Shown: piece after piece, positions 10,892 to 23,627 of the stretch | Layout of the letters: each line of letters begins with the position of its first letter | Position numbering within the stretch: the first letter of the stretch is position 1 | Assembly: GCF_030272615.1 (NCBI RefSeq) | Contig: NC_081415.1 | Span: 622,665,740 to 622,729,739 of the forward strand | Reading direction: 5' to 3' | Source: Cryptomeria japonica | Lineage: Eukaryota > Streptophyta > Pinopsida > Cupressales > Cupressaceae | Length of the DNA stretch: 64,000 nucleotides | Position numbers and translations under genes: made by a program | The notes under the pieces: generated by a model | Told to the model about the DNA's origin: nothing | Databases searched by the model: none | What the model saw: only the letters and a program-made list of their open reading frames with translations

Positions 10892-11096
10892 ACCGCATGC
10901 GCGGTTATCTTTGGATTATTAGCGCGTACACGCTCATTTTCCAATGAGCAGTGCATACACACTCATTTTCCTAGGCGTAGCACATACGTGCTCATTTTCC
11001 TAAAAGCAGCGCGTACGCACTATATTCTCTAGGCTCGGGAAGAACACACCTAAGCATGTATGCGGGAATTTCAAATTTTAAAACCACGTACGTGCT
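10892..11096. repeat. Right subterminal palindrome array
   Basis: Copies of the 14-bp palindrome lie at 10892-10905, 10921-10934, 10950-10963, 10979-10992, 11008-11021 and 11083-11096, with a weaker copy near 11053. Four successive copies are spaced exactly 29 bp apart (10921, 10950, 10979, 11008), each followed by a CATTTTCC-like or related AT-rich spacer. It matches the array at 238-489, defining a host element of about 4.2 kb once Copia-1 is removed. Confidence 0.65.
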
Positions 11097-11563
11097 GCTT
11101 GTTTTTCCATGTTTTTTTTGGGTGGTGTCCACTTTTTTGACCACCATCTTTGTGCACATACCCTGGGTATCTCATGCAAATTTTATTCTTGGGTTTGGGT
11201 AATGCTTGGGTGATAATATAAATTCTCATGACAAAAACATATAAATTAAAACATGTTTTAAATGTATGATATGAGGTTGTATGACATTATAACTATGAAA
11301 CCTTGAATAGGCACCAATCCATATGGATTTACTTTCCCTTAGTCTTAGAAATAACATAGAATTTAGAAATCCAAAAAGAAATAACTTATTATAATTATTT
11401 TCATACTTCATACTAGGGTTTTGAAGATAACAAGAAATGAGCTAGTCATTGCATGCAAATATTTGAATCTTTGTCCATTGTATGAAGTTTTTCACTCATC
11501 AAACACTATAATATAATTTATTGTGATATTTATATTTAGTATCATTAAGGGTGATCCCCTAGG
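11097..11563. other. AT-rich DNA without recognisable gene
   Basis: No coding frame, repeat array or RNA gene was recognised. It probably includes the right end of the DNA-transposon-like element. Confidence 0.5.
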
Positions 11564-11970
11564 TGTTAGGGTTTAGGCATATCTGAATCAAATACAAATT
11601 AACAATTATATGCAGATACAAACATAAAAGATGAAAGAAAATGCATAAGACAGATAACACAGAGATTTAATGTGGTTCACCCAAGATGGGCTACATCCAC
11701 CAAACACAACCATCCAATATTTTCTTATTATCTAGTAAATCAGTACAACACAATTACAATGCCTTATGCATTCCAGCCACTTATAACATGTAATTTTAGG
11801 GTAACATACATAATCGGCTAACAAAGAATAACCCTAACCCTAAAGGAATATTCTCATGATCTTCTTCTCATACACGTATTCTCATATTCTTGTACTCTCA
11901 ACAATATCTTTTTCAATGATCTCAAATTCACGCAAAGTGTTATCTTGGTCAAAATAGTCAATATTCTTGT
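11564..11970. mobile_element. Possible LTR fragment
   Basis: Starts TGTTAGGGTTTAGG and contains TTTAATGTGGTTCACCCAAGATGGGCTACATCCACC, split here as TTTAATGTGGTTCACCC and GGGCTACATCCACC, a block reminiscent of plant copia LTRs. It also holds a 3'-side run of short TCTCATATTC-like motifs. No partner LTR, target duplication or internal region is present, so it may be a truncated or solo LTR abutting the satellite. Confidence 0.3.
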
Positions 11971-14900
11971 GTCCTAAGGGGTTATATGGCGTCATAAGGG
12001 GTCATGTCATGTACTAGGATGTTAAAAGGGGTCATATGGTGTCCTAAGGGGTCACACATGTGTTAGAACACCATATGACCCCTTAGGACACCATATGACC
12101 CACTAGGACATCATATTGTCCTAAGGGGTCATATGGTGTCCTAAGGGGTCATATGGTGTCCTTAGGGGTAATTGGGGTCCTAAGGGGCCACACATGTGTT
12201 AGAACACCTATGACCCCTTAGGACACCATATGGACATAATATGGTCCTAAGGTGTCATATGGTGTCATGAGGGGTCATATGGTTTCCTAAGGGGTCATAT
12301 GGTGTCATATTGGTTCCTAAAGGGCCACACATGTGTTAGAACACCATATGACCCCTTAGGATACCATATGACCCATTAGGACATCATATTGTCCTAAGCT
12401 ATCATATGATGTCATAAGGGGTCATGTCGTGTACTAGGATGTTAAAAGGGGTCATATGGTGTCATTAGGGGTCATATAGGGTCCAAAGGGGCCACACATG
12501 TGTTAGAACACCATATGACCCATTAGGACACCGTATGTCCCATTAGGACATTATATTGTACTAAGGGTTATATGGTGTCCTAAGGGGTCATATGGTGTCG
12601 TTAGGGGTCATATGAGGTCCTAAGGAGTTACACATATTTAGTTGAATACCATATGACCCCTTTTAACATCCTAGTGACCCCTTATGACACCATATGACCC
12701 CTTAGGACAATATGCTATCCTAATGGGTCATATGGTGTCATAAGGGGTCATATGGTCTTCTAACACATGTGTGGATCCTTAGGACCCCATATGACCCCTA
12801 ACGAGACCATATGACCCCTTAAGACACCATATGACCCCTCACAACACCATATGACCCCTTACAACCATATGATGTCCATATGGTGTCCTAAGGGGTCATA
12901 TTGTGTTCTAACACATGTGTGGCCCCTTCGAACCCCATATGACCCCTAACGACATCATATGACCCCTTAGGACACCATATGAACCTTTAGGACACCATAT
13001 GACCCCTTAGGACAATATGACATCCTAATGAGTCATATGGTGTCCTAAGGGGTCATATGGTGTTCTAAAACATGTGTGACCCCTTCGGACCCAATATGAC
13101 CCTTAACAACACCATATGAACCCTTAGGATACCATATGAACCTTTAAGACAATATGATGTCCTAATGGGTCATATGGTGTCCTAAGGGGTCATATAGTGT
13201 TCTAACACATGTGCGGCCCCTTAGGACCCCATATCATCCCTAGCGACACCATATGAACCCTTAAGACACCATATGATCCCTCACAACAACATATGACCCC
13301 TCAAAACACCATATGACCCCTTTTAACATCCTAGTATAGGACATGACCCCTTATGACACCATATGACCTCTTAAGACAATATGATGTCCTAATGGGTCTT
13401 ATGGTGTCCTAAGGGATCATATGGTGTCCTAAGGGGTCATAGGGTCTCCTAACAAATGTGTGCCCCCTTAGGAACCCATATGACCCATAACGACACCATA
13501 TGATCCCTTAGGACACCATATGATCTTTCACGACACAATATGACCCTTTAGGACCATATAGAGTCCTAAGGGGTCATATGGTGTTCTAACACATGCATGG
13601 CCCCATATAACCCCTTAGGACACCATGATGTCCTAATGCGTCATATGGTGTCCTAAGGGGTCATATGGTGCTCTAACACATGTGTGGCCCCTTAGGACTC
13701 CATATGACCCCTTATGACACCATATGACCCCTTAGGACACCATATGACCCCTTTTAACATTCGAGAACACGATTTGACCCCTTATGACACCATATGACCC
13801 CTTAGGACAATATGATGTCCTAATGGGTCATATGGTGTCCTAAGAGGTCATATGGTCTTCTAACAAATGTGTGGCCTCTTAGGACCCCATGTGACCCCTA
13901 ATGATACCATATGACCCCTTAGGACACCATATGACCCCTCACGATACCATATGACCCTTTAGGACCATATGATGTTCATATGGTGTCCTAAGTGGTCATA
14001 TGGTGTTCTAACAAATGCGTGGTCCCTTAGGACCCCATATGACCCCTAACGACACCATATGACACCTTAGGACACCATATGACCCTTAGGACACCATCAT
14101 AACATATGTGTGGTCATTTAGGACCCGAATGACCCCTAATGAAACCATATGACATCCTAGGACACCATATGACCCCTTAGGACACCATATGACTCCCCAA
14201 GACACCGTATGACCCCTTTTAATATCCTAGTATATGACATGATCCTTGATGACATCGTATGACCCCTTAGGACAATATGATGTCCTAATGGGTGATATGG
14301 TGTCCTAATGGGTGATATGGTTTCCTAAGGGGTAATATGGTCTTCTAACACATGTGTGGCCCCTTAGAACTACATATGACCCCTTAGGACACCATATGAC
14401 TGCTCACGACACTATATGACTCCTAACGACACCATATGACTGCTCATGACACCATATGATCGATCACAACACCTTAGGACCACATGATACTCATATGGTG
14501 TCCTAAGGGGTCATATGGTGTTCTAACACATGCATGGCCCCTTAGGACCCCATATGACCCCTAACGACACCATATGACTCCTTAGGGTACCATATGACTG
14601 CTCATGACAATAAGATGTCTTAATGGGACATAAGATGTCCTAATGGGTCATATGGTGTTCTAACACGTGTGGCCCCTTAGGACATAATATGACCCCTCAG
14701 AACACCATATGACCCCTTTTAACATCCTAGTACACAACATGACCCCTTATGACACCATATGGCCCTTTAGGACAAAATGATGTCCTAATTGGTCATATGG
14801 TGTCATAAGGGGTCATATGATCTTCTAACACATGTGGCCCCTTAGGACCCCATATGACCCCTAACGAGACCATATGACCCCTTAGGACACCATATGACTC

Positions 14901-15102
14901 CTCAAAAGAATATGACCCCTTAGGACACCATATGACTCAAAAGAATATGACCCCTTAGGACCATATGATGTCCATATGGTGTCCTAAGGGGTCATATGGT
15001 TTTCTAACACATGTGTGGCCCCTTAGGACCCCGTATGACCCATTATAACACCATATGACCCCTTAGGACAATATGATGTCCTAATGGATCATATTGTGTC
15101 TT
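11971..15102. repeat. 20-bp satellite, left half
   Basis: About 3.1 kb built from a degenerate 20-bp unit, GGTCATATGGTGTCCTAAGG, and its reverse complement, with the palindromic core CCATATGG/CATATG. A longer-range phrase containing ACACATGTGTGGCCCCTTAGGA recurs about every 90-250 bp. Polarity changes: up to about 12640 the phrase reads GGCCACACATGTGTTAGAAC, and from about 12750 onward it reads GTTCTAACACATGTGTGGCC. A linked phrase (CCCCTTTTAACATCCTAGTA) also flips. No open frame is meaningful. The array continues at 41668 after removal of the Copia-2 insertion. Confidence 0.9.
15098..15102. repeat. Target-site duplication, Copia-2 left (GTCTT)
   Basis: GTCTT precedes the LTR and ATCCT (41663-41667) follows the 3' LTR. 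Both are one transition away from GTCCT, the sequence expected at that place in the satellite unit, and the satellite reads on correctly across the two flanks. Confidence 0.7.
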
Positions 15103-15845
15103 TGTTGGATATTGTTGGATGTGTGTTGCAAATATGTGCTTATGAGATATCTTTGAGTATTTGAGAAATGTGTTGTCAATGATGTCAACATATTTTCTCT
15201 GTCTAGTGCAATGATGTAGTGAAGTTCAGTTAGTTGGTTTGTGCTCAATGTTTGTGGATTAAAGGGTTTGTAGAGTGATATCTCTAGTTGATTCAATACA
15301 AGTGTCAGAGGTTCACATGAAGATTTGAGTGAGTTATGAGTATCTGTGTTGCAACCAATTTTTCTATTGTTTAGTATTGCCAGTGTTCAGTATATTGATC
15401 TGCATTGCTTCAGATTGTAATATTTTAATTTGTGGATTTGGAATTATGTTTGGGATGTTTATGTGTGTCCTCAATTCAAGTGTTTCAGGGTTTGGAGCTC
15501 CGCAAGTGATTTTTCTAGGTTGACAGTTAGTTAAGTTAATGTTCTTAAGGTTCGATATGATGATATCGATGATTTTAGTAATTTGAGTTGATGCAGATGC
15601 TGCTGTGGTAATTCATGATGCTTGTAGATGTTTCTAGATCATGTGTTATTCCTGTTGGTGGTCTGGATTGATTGATGAACGCTTTATTGATGATTTTCTT
15701 TGGTTCGATGGTGTTCTTCACGTCCTTGGCTGACATGATGCTTATAGCATGTTGCAGATGTTTGAGATATAATTATTGGAGGTGTTTCATATTCGAGGTG
15801 GTGATTTAGGCCCATTCTATGTCTTAGCCGACATTGTTTTGGTCC
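15103..15845 (+). repeat. Copia-2 5' LTR, truncated
   Basis: Aligns by eye along its whole length with 40295-41037 and then stops abruptly after TTTTGGTCC. The remaining roughly 625 bp of the LTR present at 41038-41662 were not found elsewhere in the window. Confidence 0.85.
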
Positions 15846-16383
15846 AGCTAGAGACAAGGGAAAGGTAATTGTCTCTTAGTAATACTATGGCTCATCCAAG
15901 GATATGAGAACACTATGAGTCTGTTGTGAACTAGGGCATTACTTGTTTGTGACTGTCTGATCTCCATGCAAATGGGTACAATGACTTTCTAGGTTGAACC
16001 TATACCTGGATAGTCATAACCTATTTTCCATAATAAAGCTCAATGATGATAAAAGCACAAGAAACTCTTTTCACCTCCATATCTTCTACCTTCTATCCCC
16101 CTTTTCTTTCATTTGTCCTTTGTCGTCCCTTCCCAAGTCCATGTAGCTCGTTATCACATGACTGAGTATAATGACATGCCAAAAATATATCAGCATCTCA
16201 TGTAATGTTCACCTGCATCACCACATGTCAATAAATTTCGCCATATGTATATACAAATCATAATAGTATCACATCTTGCACAGAGGCACTTATTAGTATC
16301 TCATTTAATAATTTGCATCCTCATATAAATCATAAAAATAACATAAAAAATAATGCATCTCATCATGTATATAGTGCATCATA
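15846..16383. other. Left remnant of relic D (unidentified)
   Basis: Non-coding, AT-rich sequence between the broken Copia-2 LTR and element B. It joins directly to 31658 when B is excised, so it belongs to the sequence B entered. No LTR, gene or RNA was recognised. An 8-bp inverted pair GAGACAA...TTGTCTC is present near 15850-15873. Confidence 0.5.
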
Positions 16384-16388
16384 TAAGT
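16384..16388. repeat. Target-site duplication, element B left (TAAGT)
   Basis: TAAGT here and at 31653-31657 flank the LTRs of B exactly. Confidence 0.9.
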
Positions 16389-17548
16389 TGTTTCCATGCT
16401 TGAAAATCATAAAATTAAATCTGATTAGGGGGTAAAGATGATCACAAATCTTTAACTAATCAAATATAATCAAACATAACACAATAGAATATCAAATATG
16501 AAAGAAATGAAAGCTTTAAATGAATTCAAACTCCCTATTTATGATTTGTGCTTCCATTGTTCTTCTCCAAAATTGCGTGGGTGGCTCTTAGGTATTGCAC
16601 TGAAATTTTGGCATAGATTGGCAATTGCTTTGAAGAGTGTGATCTTGATTAGATTGATTCTTGATTCTAGATTGTTTTGAGAAAGTGATCTTGTTTATAT
16701 ATATTTTAAAGAGAGATGTGGAGGGATTTTGAACTGGAGTGTTGATTGATAGTTCAATTGATTTAGATTGATTAGTAACAGAGTTGATTGATTTGTTAAC
16801 TAAGATTGATTGACTTGTTAACTCATTTTATTGAGTAGTCAACTAGATTGATTGGATAGTGAATTGAATAGATTAGCTAGTTGATTAGATTGATTGATTA
16901 GATGACTAAATGGATTGGAGAGATAAGTGAATTGATTGATTAGAAGACTAATTAGATTGATTAGTCAGAAAAGGTGATTTTGAGTTAAAAGGGGTGATTG
17001 AGGAGTTAACTGAGTTAACTAATTAGTCAACTGATTTGATCAATCAGTTAAGATTTTCAACATGTGTTGTAGGAGATTGAGATTGAGGTTCAATTTCATT
17101 TTAATTTTAATTTTAATTTTGATTTTCGAACGATGCAATGTAGATGAGATTAATTGAAATTTATTGAAATTCAGATTTGGTGAAATGAAAGTAATTGGAA
17201 TTAGTTGAAATTTGAATTTGGGGAAATGAAGGAATGAGTTAATTAATTAAATAATTTAAATAAAATTATTTAATCTTTAGACATAGAATTAATTAAATAA
17301 TAAAGATTATTTAATTAAGGGAATTAATCATAATTAATTAAATAATTAATATTTAATTAATTTTTGAGAAAGGGGTTTGATGATGAATTGATTAATAGAT
17401 AGAAATTAGATAATTAGTAAGAATAATGAATAATGATGATTAGGCCAGTTGAGAAGAATTAATTAGCTTAATTAAATAATTAAGTAATTATTTAATTAAT
17501 AAGATGAATAATTAGCAATGATTAGTGAGACATTTTTAGGTGCCTACA
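16389..17548 (-). repeat. Element B 3' LTR (left copy)
   Basis: In the element's own orientation it begins TGTAGGCACCTAAAAATGTC and ends GGAAACA. It is extremely AT-rich, with many TTAATTAA-type tracts and GATTGATT/AGTCAACT repeats. It has very few CG dinucleotides. Confidence 0.9.
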
Positions 17549-17564
17549 TTTGCCCCTCTTTGAC
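17549..17564 (-). other. Element B polypurine tract
   Basis: Read on the minus strand the sequence is GTCAAAGAGGGGCAAA directly before the LTR start TGTAGG. The same tract precedes the LTR of relic D at 36316-36330, linking the two families. Confidence 0.85.
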
Positions 17565-20500
17565 ACAATGTTGAAACGACGTTGTTTCAAAGAAAATAAA
17601 AAATGAAAAAAAATTGCCCCAGTATTGCCTCGATGATATTAGGGTATAATGCCCCCTTGAGAGATTGTTTGTGCATTGAAGGCATGAATGATCTCTTGAA
17701 AGAAGAAGAATGTTAGATGAAAGATGGAAGAATGGTTAACTTGATGACATGAATGAGTTTGATTGGATAGAATAAATGGTTAGAATGATTTGTAGATTGA
17801 TTGATTGATCGATTGGATTGATAAGATTGATAAGATTGATAGGATAAATCTATAAAGTTTGGTTTCAGGAAGGACATATCATTTATAAGGCGAAAATGAT
17901 CAAAACGTCTGGTTTCAGGAAGGATACATCTTGTGTAAGACGAAGATAGATGATCATGTCTGGTTTCAGGAAGGACTAATCCTGTATAAGACAAATGATA
18001 GATCAAAATATGATGAAAGTGAAGAATAAATAATTGATAGATAGGATAGTTGATATGAGGAAATGATTTGAGATGGAATTAGAAAGATGTGAGTAGAAAT
18101 TGAAATTAACTCATTGAGAGTAGATAGAATCAACATGATGAGATGAGAAAATGAAATGATATGATTGGTGATGATACACGAGTCAATCTTGATGGAATTA
18201 ACTGATATGATTGATGATGATAGTGAATGATGGTGATGAATAATCTTCTTTGCCTTTATTTATAGTGCACCATATTATCATCATTGAACCTTATTATTTA
18301 ACAATGAAGCTTAGTAGACCAGGTTATAAGGAAACAAGATGTATATATATCTCATTGCAAAGAACAAACATGTAGCAGACAAGGAATGAACCCTCCATTC
18401 TAGGAATAACGCTAGTGGTCGAGGTGTGTGCGGTAGTCACAAGCATAGATATCCCTGACTTTTATTTTTGCATAGGATAATTGCCGAACTAGAACTATTG
18501 CCCCAAAAATTCATTGGTTCTCACCACAAACAACAATCAAAGAAAATGATCATGCCCATCATGGGTCCTCTAGTCACTTGTGGACATCCTTGAGTAGCAC
18601 ATTAACATGATTGATCACCAATTGATAAAAAAATAAAGACTGACTAGGACAAAAATCCAGTAGCCATACTGATTTGTGCCTTCGTGTGATTTCTTGATGT
18701 GATGGTTGATAATGTATGGTTTCAAAAGTTTTGGACCCCGTTTAAGACTAATCTGTCTGGTTTTGAGTGTATACAATTCTATCTAAGAGATGATAAAGAT
18801 CACGTAGATGTGGATATCAATGATTGATAAGACACTTTGATCAACTTGGTTGCAAATTTTGATTAGATAATTTTATCCTTTGCAAACTTCGTGCGAAATG
18901 TTTGTTGGATATTTGCTATGGTATTTGAGTTTTGCGAGACATGTTATTGCAAGTTTTTGATTGTTTGATTTGTTTGATATTTTTGGATTTTGTGGAACAT
19001 TTTTGAATGTTTTGTTTGATTTTGTTATTTTTTGATATTTTTTTGCTTTTTTCAAGATCATTTTTCAAAGATTTTTGTTTGATTTTATTGGATCTTTTGA
19101 TGTTTTGGATTTTTGATGTTTTTGATATTTTGTTGGATTTTTTATGTTTTTGGTATTTTTGATGAAACATGACTTGCCATCAATTGATAAAGATAAGACT
19201 AACTTGGGCAAAATCTAGCAGCCATACTAATCTATGTCATTGTTTTGATCGCTTGATGATTGATAGGAATGTCTGGCTTCAAAGAGTGAATACCCCATGT
19301 AAGACCGATCCGTTTGGTTTTGAGTGTACCCTTCCCTAAATAAGACATGTTAATGTTTGATAGAGCTTGATCGATAGATTGATTAACAAGAGATGTGATC
19401 AGTTTGATTGTAGACTTTAAGAGTTTGTCTGTTGTTGATTTGATTTGATGGATGGTCTATGCTTTCTTGCTTTGACTTTCAGTTTTGTTTTTTATTTTTA
19501 GGGATTTTTTCAAGACTTTATCTGATTTTTTAAGAATTTTTTCAGGCTCATTTTCTGATTTTTGAGGATTTTTTCATGACTTTTTATGATTTTAGGATTG
19601 TTTCATAACATTTTTTAAGGATTTTTAGGATTTTTTCACGACTTTATCTATTTTTTAGGATTTTTTTAGTTGTTTCTCTAGTATGTAGACCTATTATGAC
19701 ATGATAATCTAGGTGATGCATATGGAGACAATGTGTTTTTGACATGAGTTTTGTTAATGCAAGATGCATGATGAAGATGCAATTCCTATTCGAACAAGGA
19801 TGATTGTGTGTGTCTTGCATTCTGAAATGCACTAATTGAATTAAAGATGGAAAACATTTTAGAGATAGGAGTTCAATCCATTTTCAGAAAACCTTAGACC
19901 ATCCAACCTAACACATTGTGTGACCAAGATTTATGAATGGAGGCATGAAAAAATTCTCCATCAATTCTTGAAACTTTGATCTTCTTTTGACCACGTGTGT
20001 GTACTTGAATTTATTCTGACTCTTATAATCATCAAAGACCCTTGGAATCCCTTGTGACTAGCTATGTGAGTTATTATGACTTCAAAAGAAACCTGGATAG
20101 CGCCTCGCTACCAACAAGCTTTAAGGGCTCCAACGAGGTTATACAATGTAATCTCTTGAATATTGCTCCATTGCTAGAAGACGTCCATAACCTTGATGGA
20201 ATTATTTGCATGTTACCTTAGTCAAGCTTTTATTGCACATTTTTGCATGATATTTTAGTTATATTTCTTTGCTCATTTTTGCCTTGAGATGGATATTGGC
20301 ATAGCATTTTTCTTTCCTTGACTTGTAAGTAATGAAGCCCACTTGGGTATGACAATTACAACGATGTTGAAGTAGAATTTTGGATTTTTCACTAGCCACA
20401 TGACCAACTAGGTATCTGTAATGACTTAGAGTATTTGATTAATGTGTGAGATATAGCAATTGACATATTTTGGGTAACAAGGCTCAATAGTGAAACCTCT

Positions 20501-20786
20501 ACACAACCATGGATAAAGCTTAATCACAAGGTGATGTTGAAGATAAATGACTAAAGACCTCCTAAAGACTTCATGAACAAGTATCTAAGAAATGAGACCA
20601 CATTCTCTCCCTTCAGTGCAGATAGGTGAATGAATTAGAGAATCACCTTGTTTTATTGATGCAACTATATATTGCACAATGGTGATATGCCAACAACTAT
20701 GATGTACTATGAAATGGAGATATGTGATGCAATGTAGTAAAGAAATATGCAAATACAATATTGAAAATTTAAATGAGCCCAACCCT
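17565..20786 (-). other. Element B 3' non-coding region with internal duplications
   Basis: No coding frame was recognised over 3.2 kb. Repeats seen: about three copies of a 55-65-bp unit containing GGTTTCAGGAAGGA and GTATAAGACGAA-like sequence (17863-18000); a spaced duplication in which about 18630-18850 resembles 19180-19410 (AGCAGCCATACTAATCT, GGTTTTGAGTGTAC); T-rich tracts of GATTTTTGATATTTT type at 18960-19160 and GGATTTTTTCA type at 19500-19670. Such internally repetitive, gene-free DNA is typical of LARD internal regions. Confidence 0.6.
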
Positions 20787-22370
20787 TTAGATGTAATATC
20801 TCTTTAGGTGCATGTTGTTCATAGGGTTGATATAAATTTTATGTAGACAATTCATTGGTATTTGTTTGAAGAGTCTGATAAACCTGTCTTTTCCAATAGG
20901 ATATTCAGCTAGGTGTATTTCATGTATAGTTTTTGATATGACCTCATTATTTTCAAACCAATCCGATTGTGATAGATCTTCTTGCCCCTAGTCTTTCAAG
21001 TGCGGATGTATGAGGCAAAGAGATTCTAGTTCCGAAGTTGTGACATGAGCATGTGTCATATTTTCTTTTATTGATGCACTTGAAGAGGATGATGAAACCA
21101 ACTAGGTGCTGGTCTCATTAGCTGGTGTTATGCTTGTGCTTGAAGGAGATGATGAAACAATTTGGGTGTTGATTTCATTAGCTGGTGCTATGCTTGATTC
21201 CATCACCACATTGGCATGTGAAAATGGCTCACATACAATCATTGATAATTTGTTCTCTGCAGTATGATCTAGATTGGCGATTTCATTGATAAGGGGTTCA
21301 TGAACAACTTCTGTAGAGGGATTGGGATTATGAGGGGGACTACGAGAAATGGTAAGTTCATTTGAGAGGGAATCTTGTGAGGAACATGGAGGATTATAAC
21401 ATGGAGATGAAGGGATGGAGGGATCTTGATTAGGATCTAGAGAAATAATGGGATCTTTCTTAGGACATGAAGGTGAAGGAATACTTTGATCTTGACTTAG
21501 AAAGGGATTATTAGGAAGGATGGAAGGGATGTCTTTATCTTTCTTAGGAGGTGGATGTTGGATGGGATTTGAAAGAACATCTTTATCCTGAGATAAAAGG
21601 GTATTATAAAGAATGGAATAAAAAAGAATAAGGGGTCATCATAAGATTCTTGGTCGGTGGGATCTTGGTCAAAAATTGGGTAGGATGGAAGTGTTTGTTC
21701 TTGATCCTAATTTGTTTCATGACTGATTTCTTCTGATTTTGGATTATCCTCTTGACACGAGGAAGGATTTTGGATATGAATGGGGTATTTTTGGAAGGTT
21801 TCAACACTTTGGCCTAATGAGAAATGACTTTGAATGAGACTGTCTGAATCATGACTTAGATTAGATTGGATTTGTATTATGGATAGCCCTTGGGAGATTA
21901 TGTTATTGGATAGAGATGGTGTGGAATACTCTTGTGCATCTTCAAGGGATGATGAAATGGTGGGTAGATATGGTTGATTTGGACTTTGGTTGGATGGGAT
22001 TTGATTTTGGTAGAAAGAGGTTTGAATGCTAGGTTGATGTGATTGATATGTTTGATATGTTGGGTTGAGAGAAAAAGAAGGTTGATCCGACTCTAATGTT
22101 GGTTGAAGTGAAGTAGGAATGATTTTGTTGGAGAATGAAGGTTGGCATGTTTGAATGGTCTGACAAGAGAAGGAATGTTGGTGATTCCCTCATGGTTATC
22201 ACTTCCCTCATCATTTTTTCTAACGTACCAATCCCTATGGTTGTTAGGACTACTCATGTCTCTCATTTGTTGTTGCAAAGTCTTAATTTGTTGAACTAAA
22301 ATCTCTATGGATGATGATGGGATAGGAATGGAAGAAATGAATTATTCACCTTCCCTACAAAATGCATAAC
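20787..22370 (-). pseudogene. Element B long Gln/Ser/Pro-rich frame
   Basis: Unrecognised protein. Reading minus from about 22370, coding character is clear: IEILVQQIKTLQQQM, then NHRDWYVRKNDEG, a long Gln/Ser/Pro/Asn-rich low-complexity region rich in YQ, NQ, SQD and PS, an acidic Glu/Gln stretch (QNPSSCQEDNPKSEE), a Ser-rich region and a more ordered C-terminal part (HEIHLAEYPIGKDRF) ending in TAA at 20787-20789. At least two frame changes (near 22150 and 21620) and several TAG codons break it, so it is dead in this copy. A short heptad-like helix lies near the start. It could be a structural gag-like protein of the LARD. No zinc knuckle, protease or polymerase motif is present. Confidence 0.5.
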
Positions 22371-23622
22371 GCTAGTCCGTGATGTTTTCTTGATTGGTTT
22401 GGACCTAAGATCACAACATGTAAGATGTTTTCTCCATTTATCTGAAAGTGAAAATTTTGTTTGATTTTGATTTTGATGTTGATGTTGAAACTTGATCTTG
22501 TTGTAGGTGTTTGATCCTTTTGAAAATGTTGGAAAGAAATAGTAGCAAAGTAATGAAAAACAACTTGGCATGATCAAAGAGAGAATTGTTTAAAGGATTT
22601 TTTCAAACCCTTGTGGATGTTGAGATCTTTTTCTAAACCTCAATTGTTTTCGATAAAATTTTGTTCATTCAATAACACATCAAGAAGAATCTCCTAAGGT
22701 CAAAAGGTCATGAATATTACCACAACCCACATCTTGATACTCTGTTAGCTCAAAGAACCCTATCACACCCTAAGGTGCACCCAATTTTTTGCCTTTGTCT
22801 GGAAATTAAACTAAAGAGGATTGCTTCTCAATTGGATCGTTATCTTGGGAGATATATGGTGAGTGTCTTGGGGGTGGATTCTTCCCCACCCTTGCATTGT
22901 GATAGTATAAGTGTTTGGTTACTGACTCGGTTTGGCTTCTAATTCCTAAAATTCTTAGATAGGGTTTTGTTCGAGTGGTCACAATCAAAAGCATTTTACA
23001 CTCCGTTAAGGGAGGTCTCCTAGTTTGTAGAGGTTACGGTCTATAGATTTTTACATGCCAAAGACATTGAGGGAGGCATAACGTCATTGTGACAAAATGT
23101 AACACTCATCGTATATGATTTTCATCACATACACATTTATTTATAGTGGCTTGGATTACTTGGCTTTAGCCATTGCCACTTAGGTCGTTCCCCTCTCACC
23201 GACCTTAATGGTGCCCTAAGGGAAACTTGAGAGGGCAAGCCTTCTAAAGGTTTTAATGCATGAAATTAAAAGAAAACATAAAAGAGGTGGGTCTGGCATT
23301 TTGATCACCCAGAAAAGGGGAGAGCATATGCCTATCATCTCACAAACACAAAGAACAACAATTTTTTTAAACCTTCATCGCATAATTTTCTAACTATTGG
23401 AGATGTTGCTCCAATATTGCAATGGTGAGATTTGTTTTGTTTTTTTAAAGAGCACCAAAAAGAAATATTTGACTAATCTAAGTCCAATTTCCTGCAAGAA
23501 AACATGAAAATGGTTAGCACATGGTGGGATTTCTAGCCTAATCATTTCTCCGATTACAATTTTGATTTCTCTGTCCTGTGAATATAAAACATATTTATGA
23601 CAGAGAATTACGAAAAACTAGA
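22371..23622 (-). other. Element B internal non-coding region
   Basis: AT-rich DNA upstream of the Gln-rich frame, without recognisable coding sequence. It is interrupted on its right side by element C. Confidence 0.5.
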
Positions 23623-23627
23623 ATAGT
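23623..23627. repeat. Candidate target-site duplication, element C (ATAGT)
   Basis: ATAGT lies directly before the left LTR and also at 29750-29754. The right-hand copy is at the LTR end only if the right LTR carries about 14 extra bases compared with the left, so the assignment is tentative. Confidence 0.45.

Noticed and set aside
11825-11850. AACCCTAACCCTAAA resembling plant telomere repeat
   Set aside because: Only about two units, isolated and not tandem; chance or LTR sequence.
11971-15102. CRISPR-like array of short direct repeats
   Set aside because: Unit is degenerate, occurs in both orientations without unique spacers, and the genome is a plant's.
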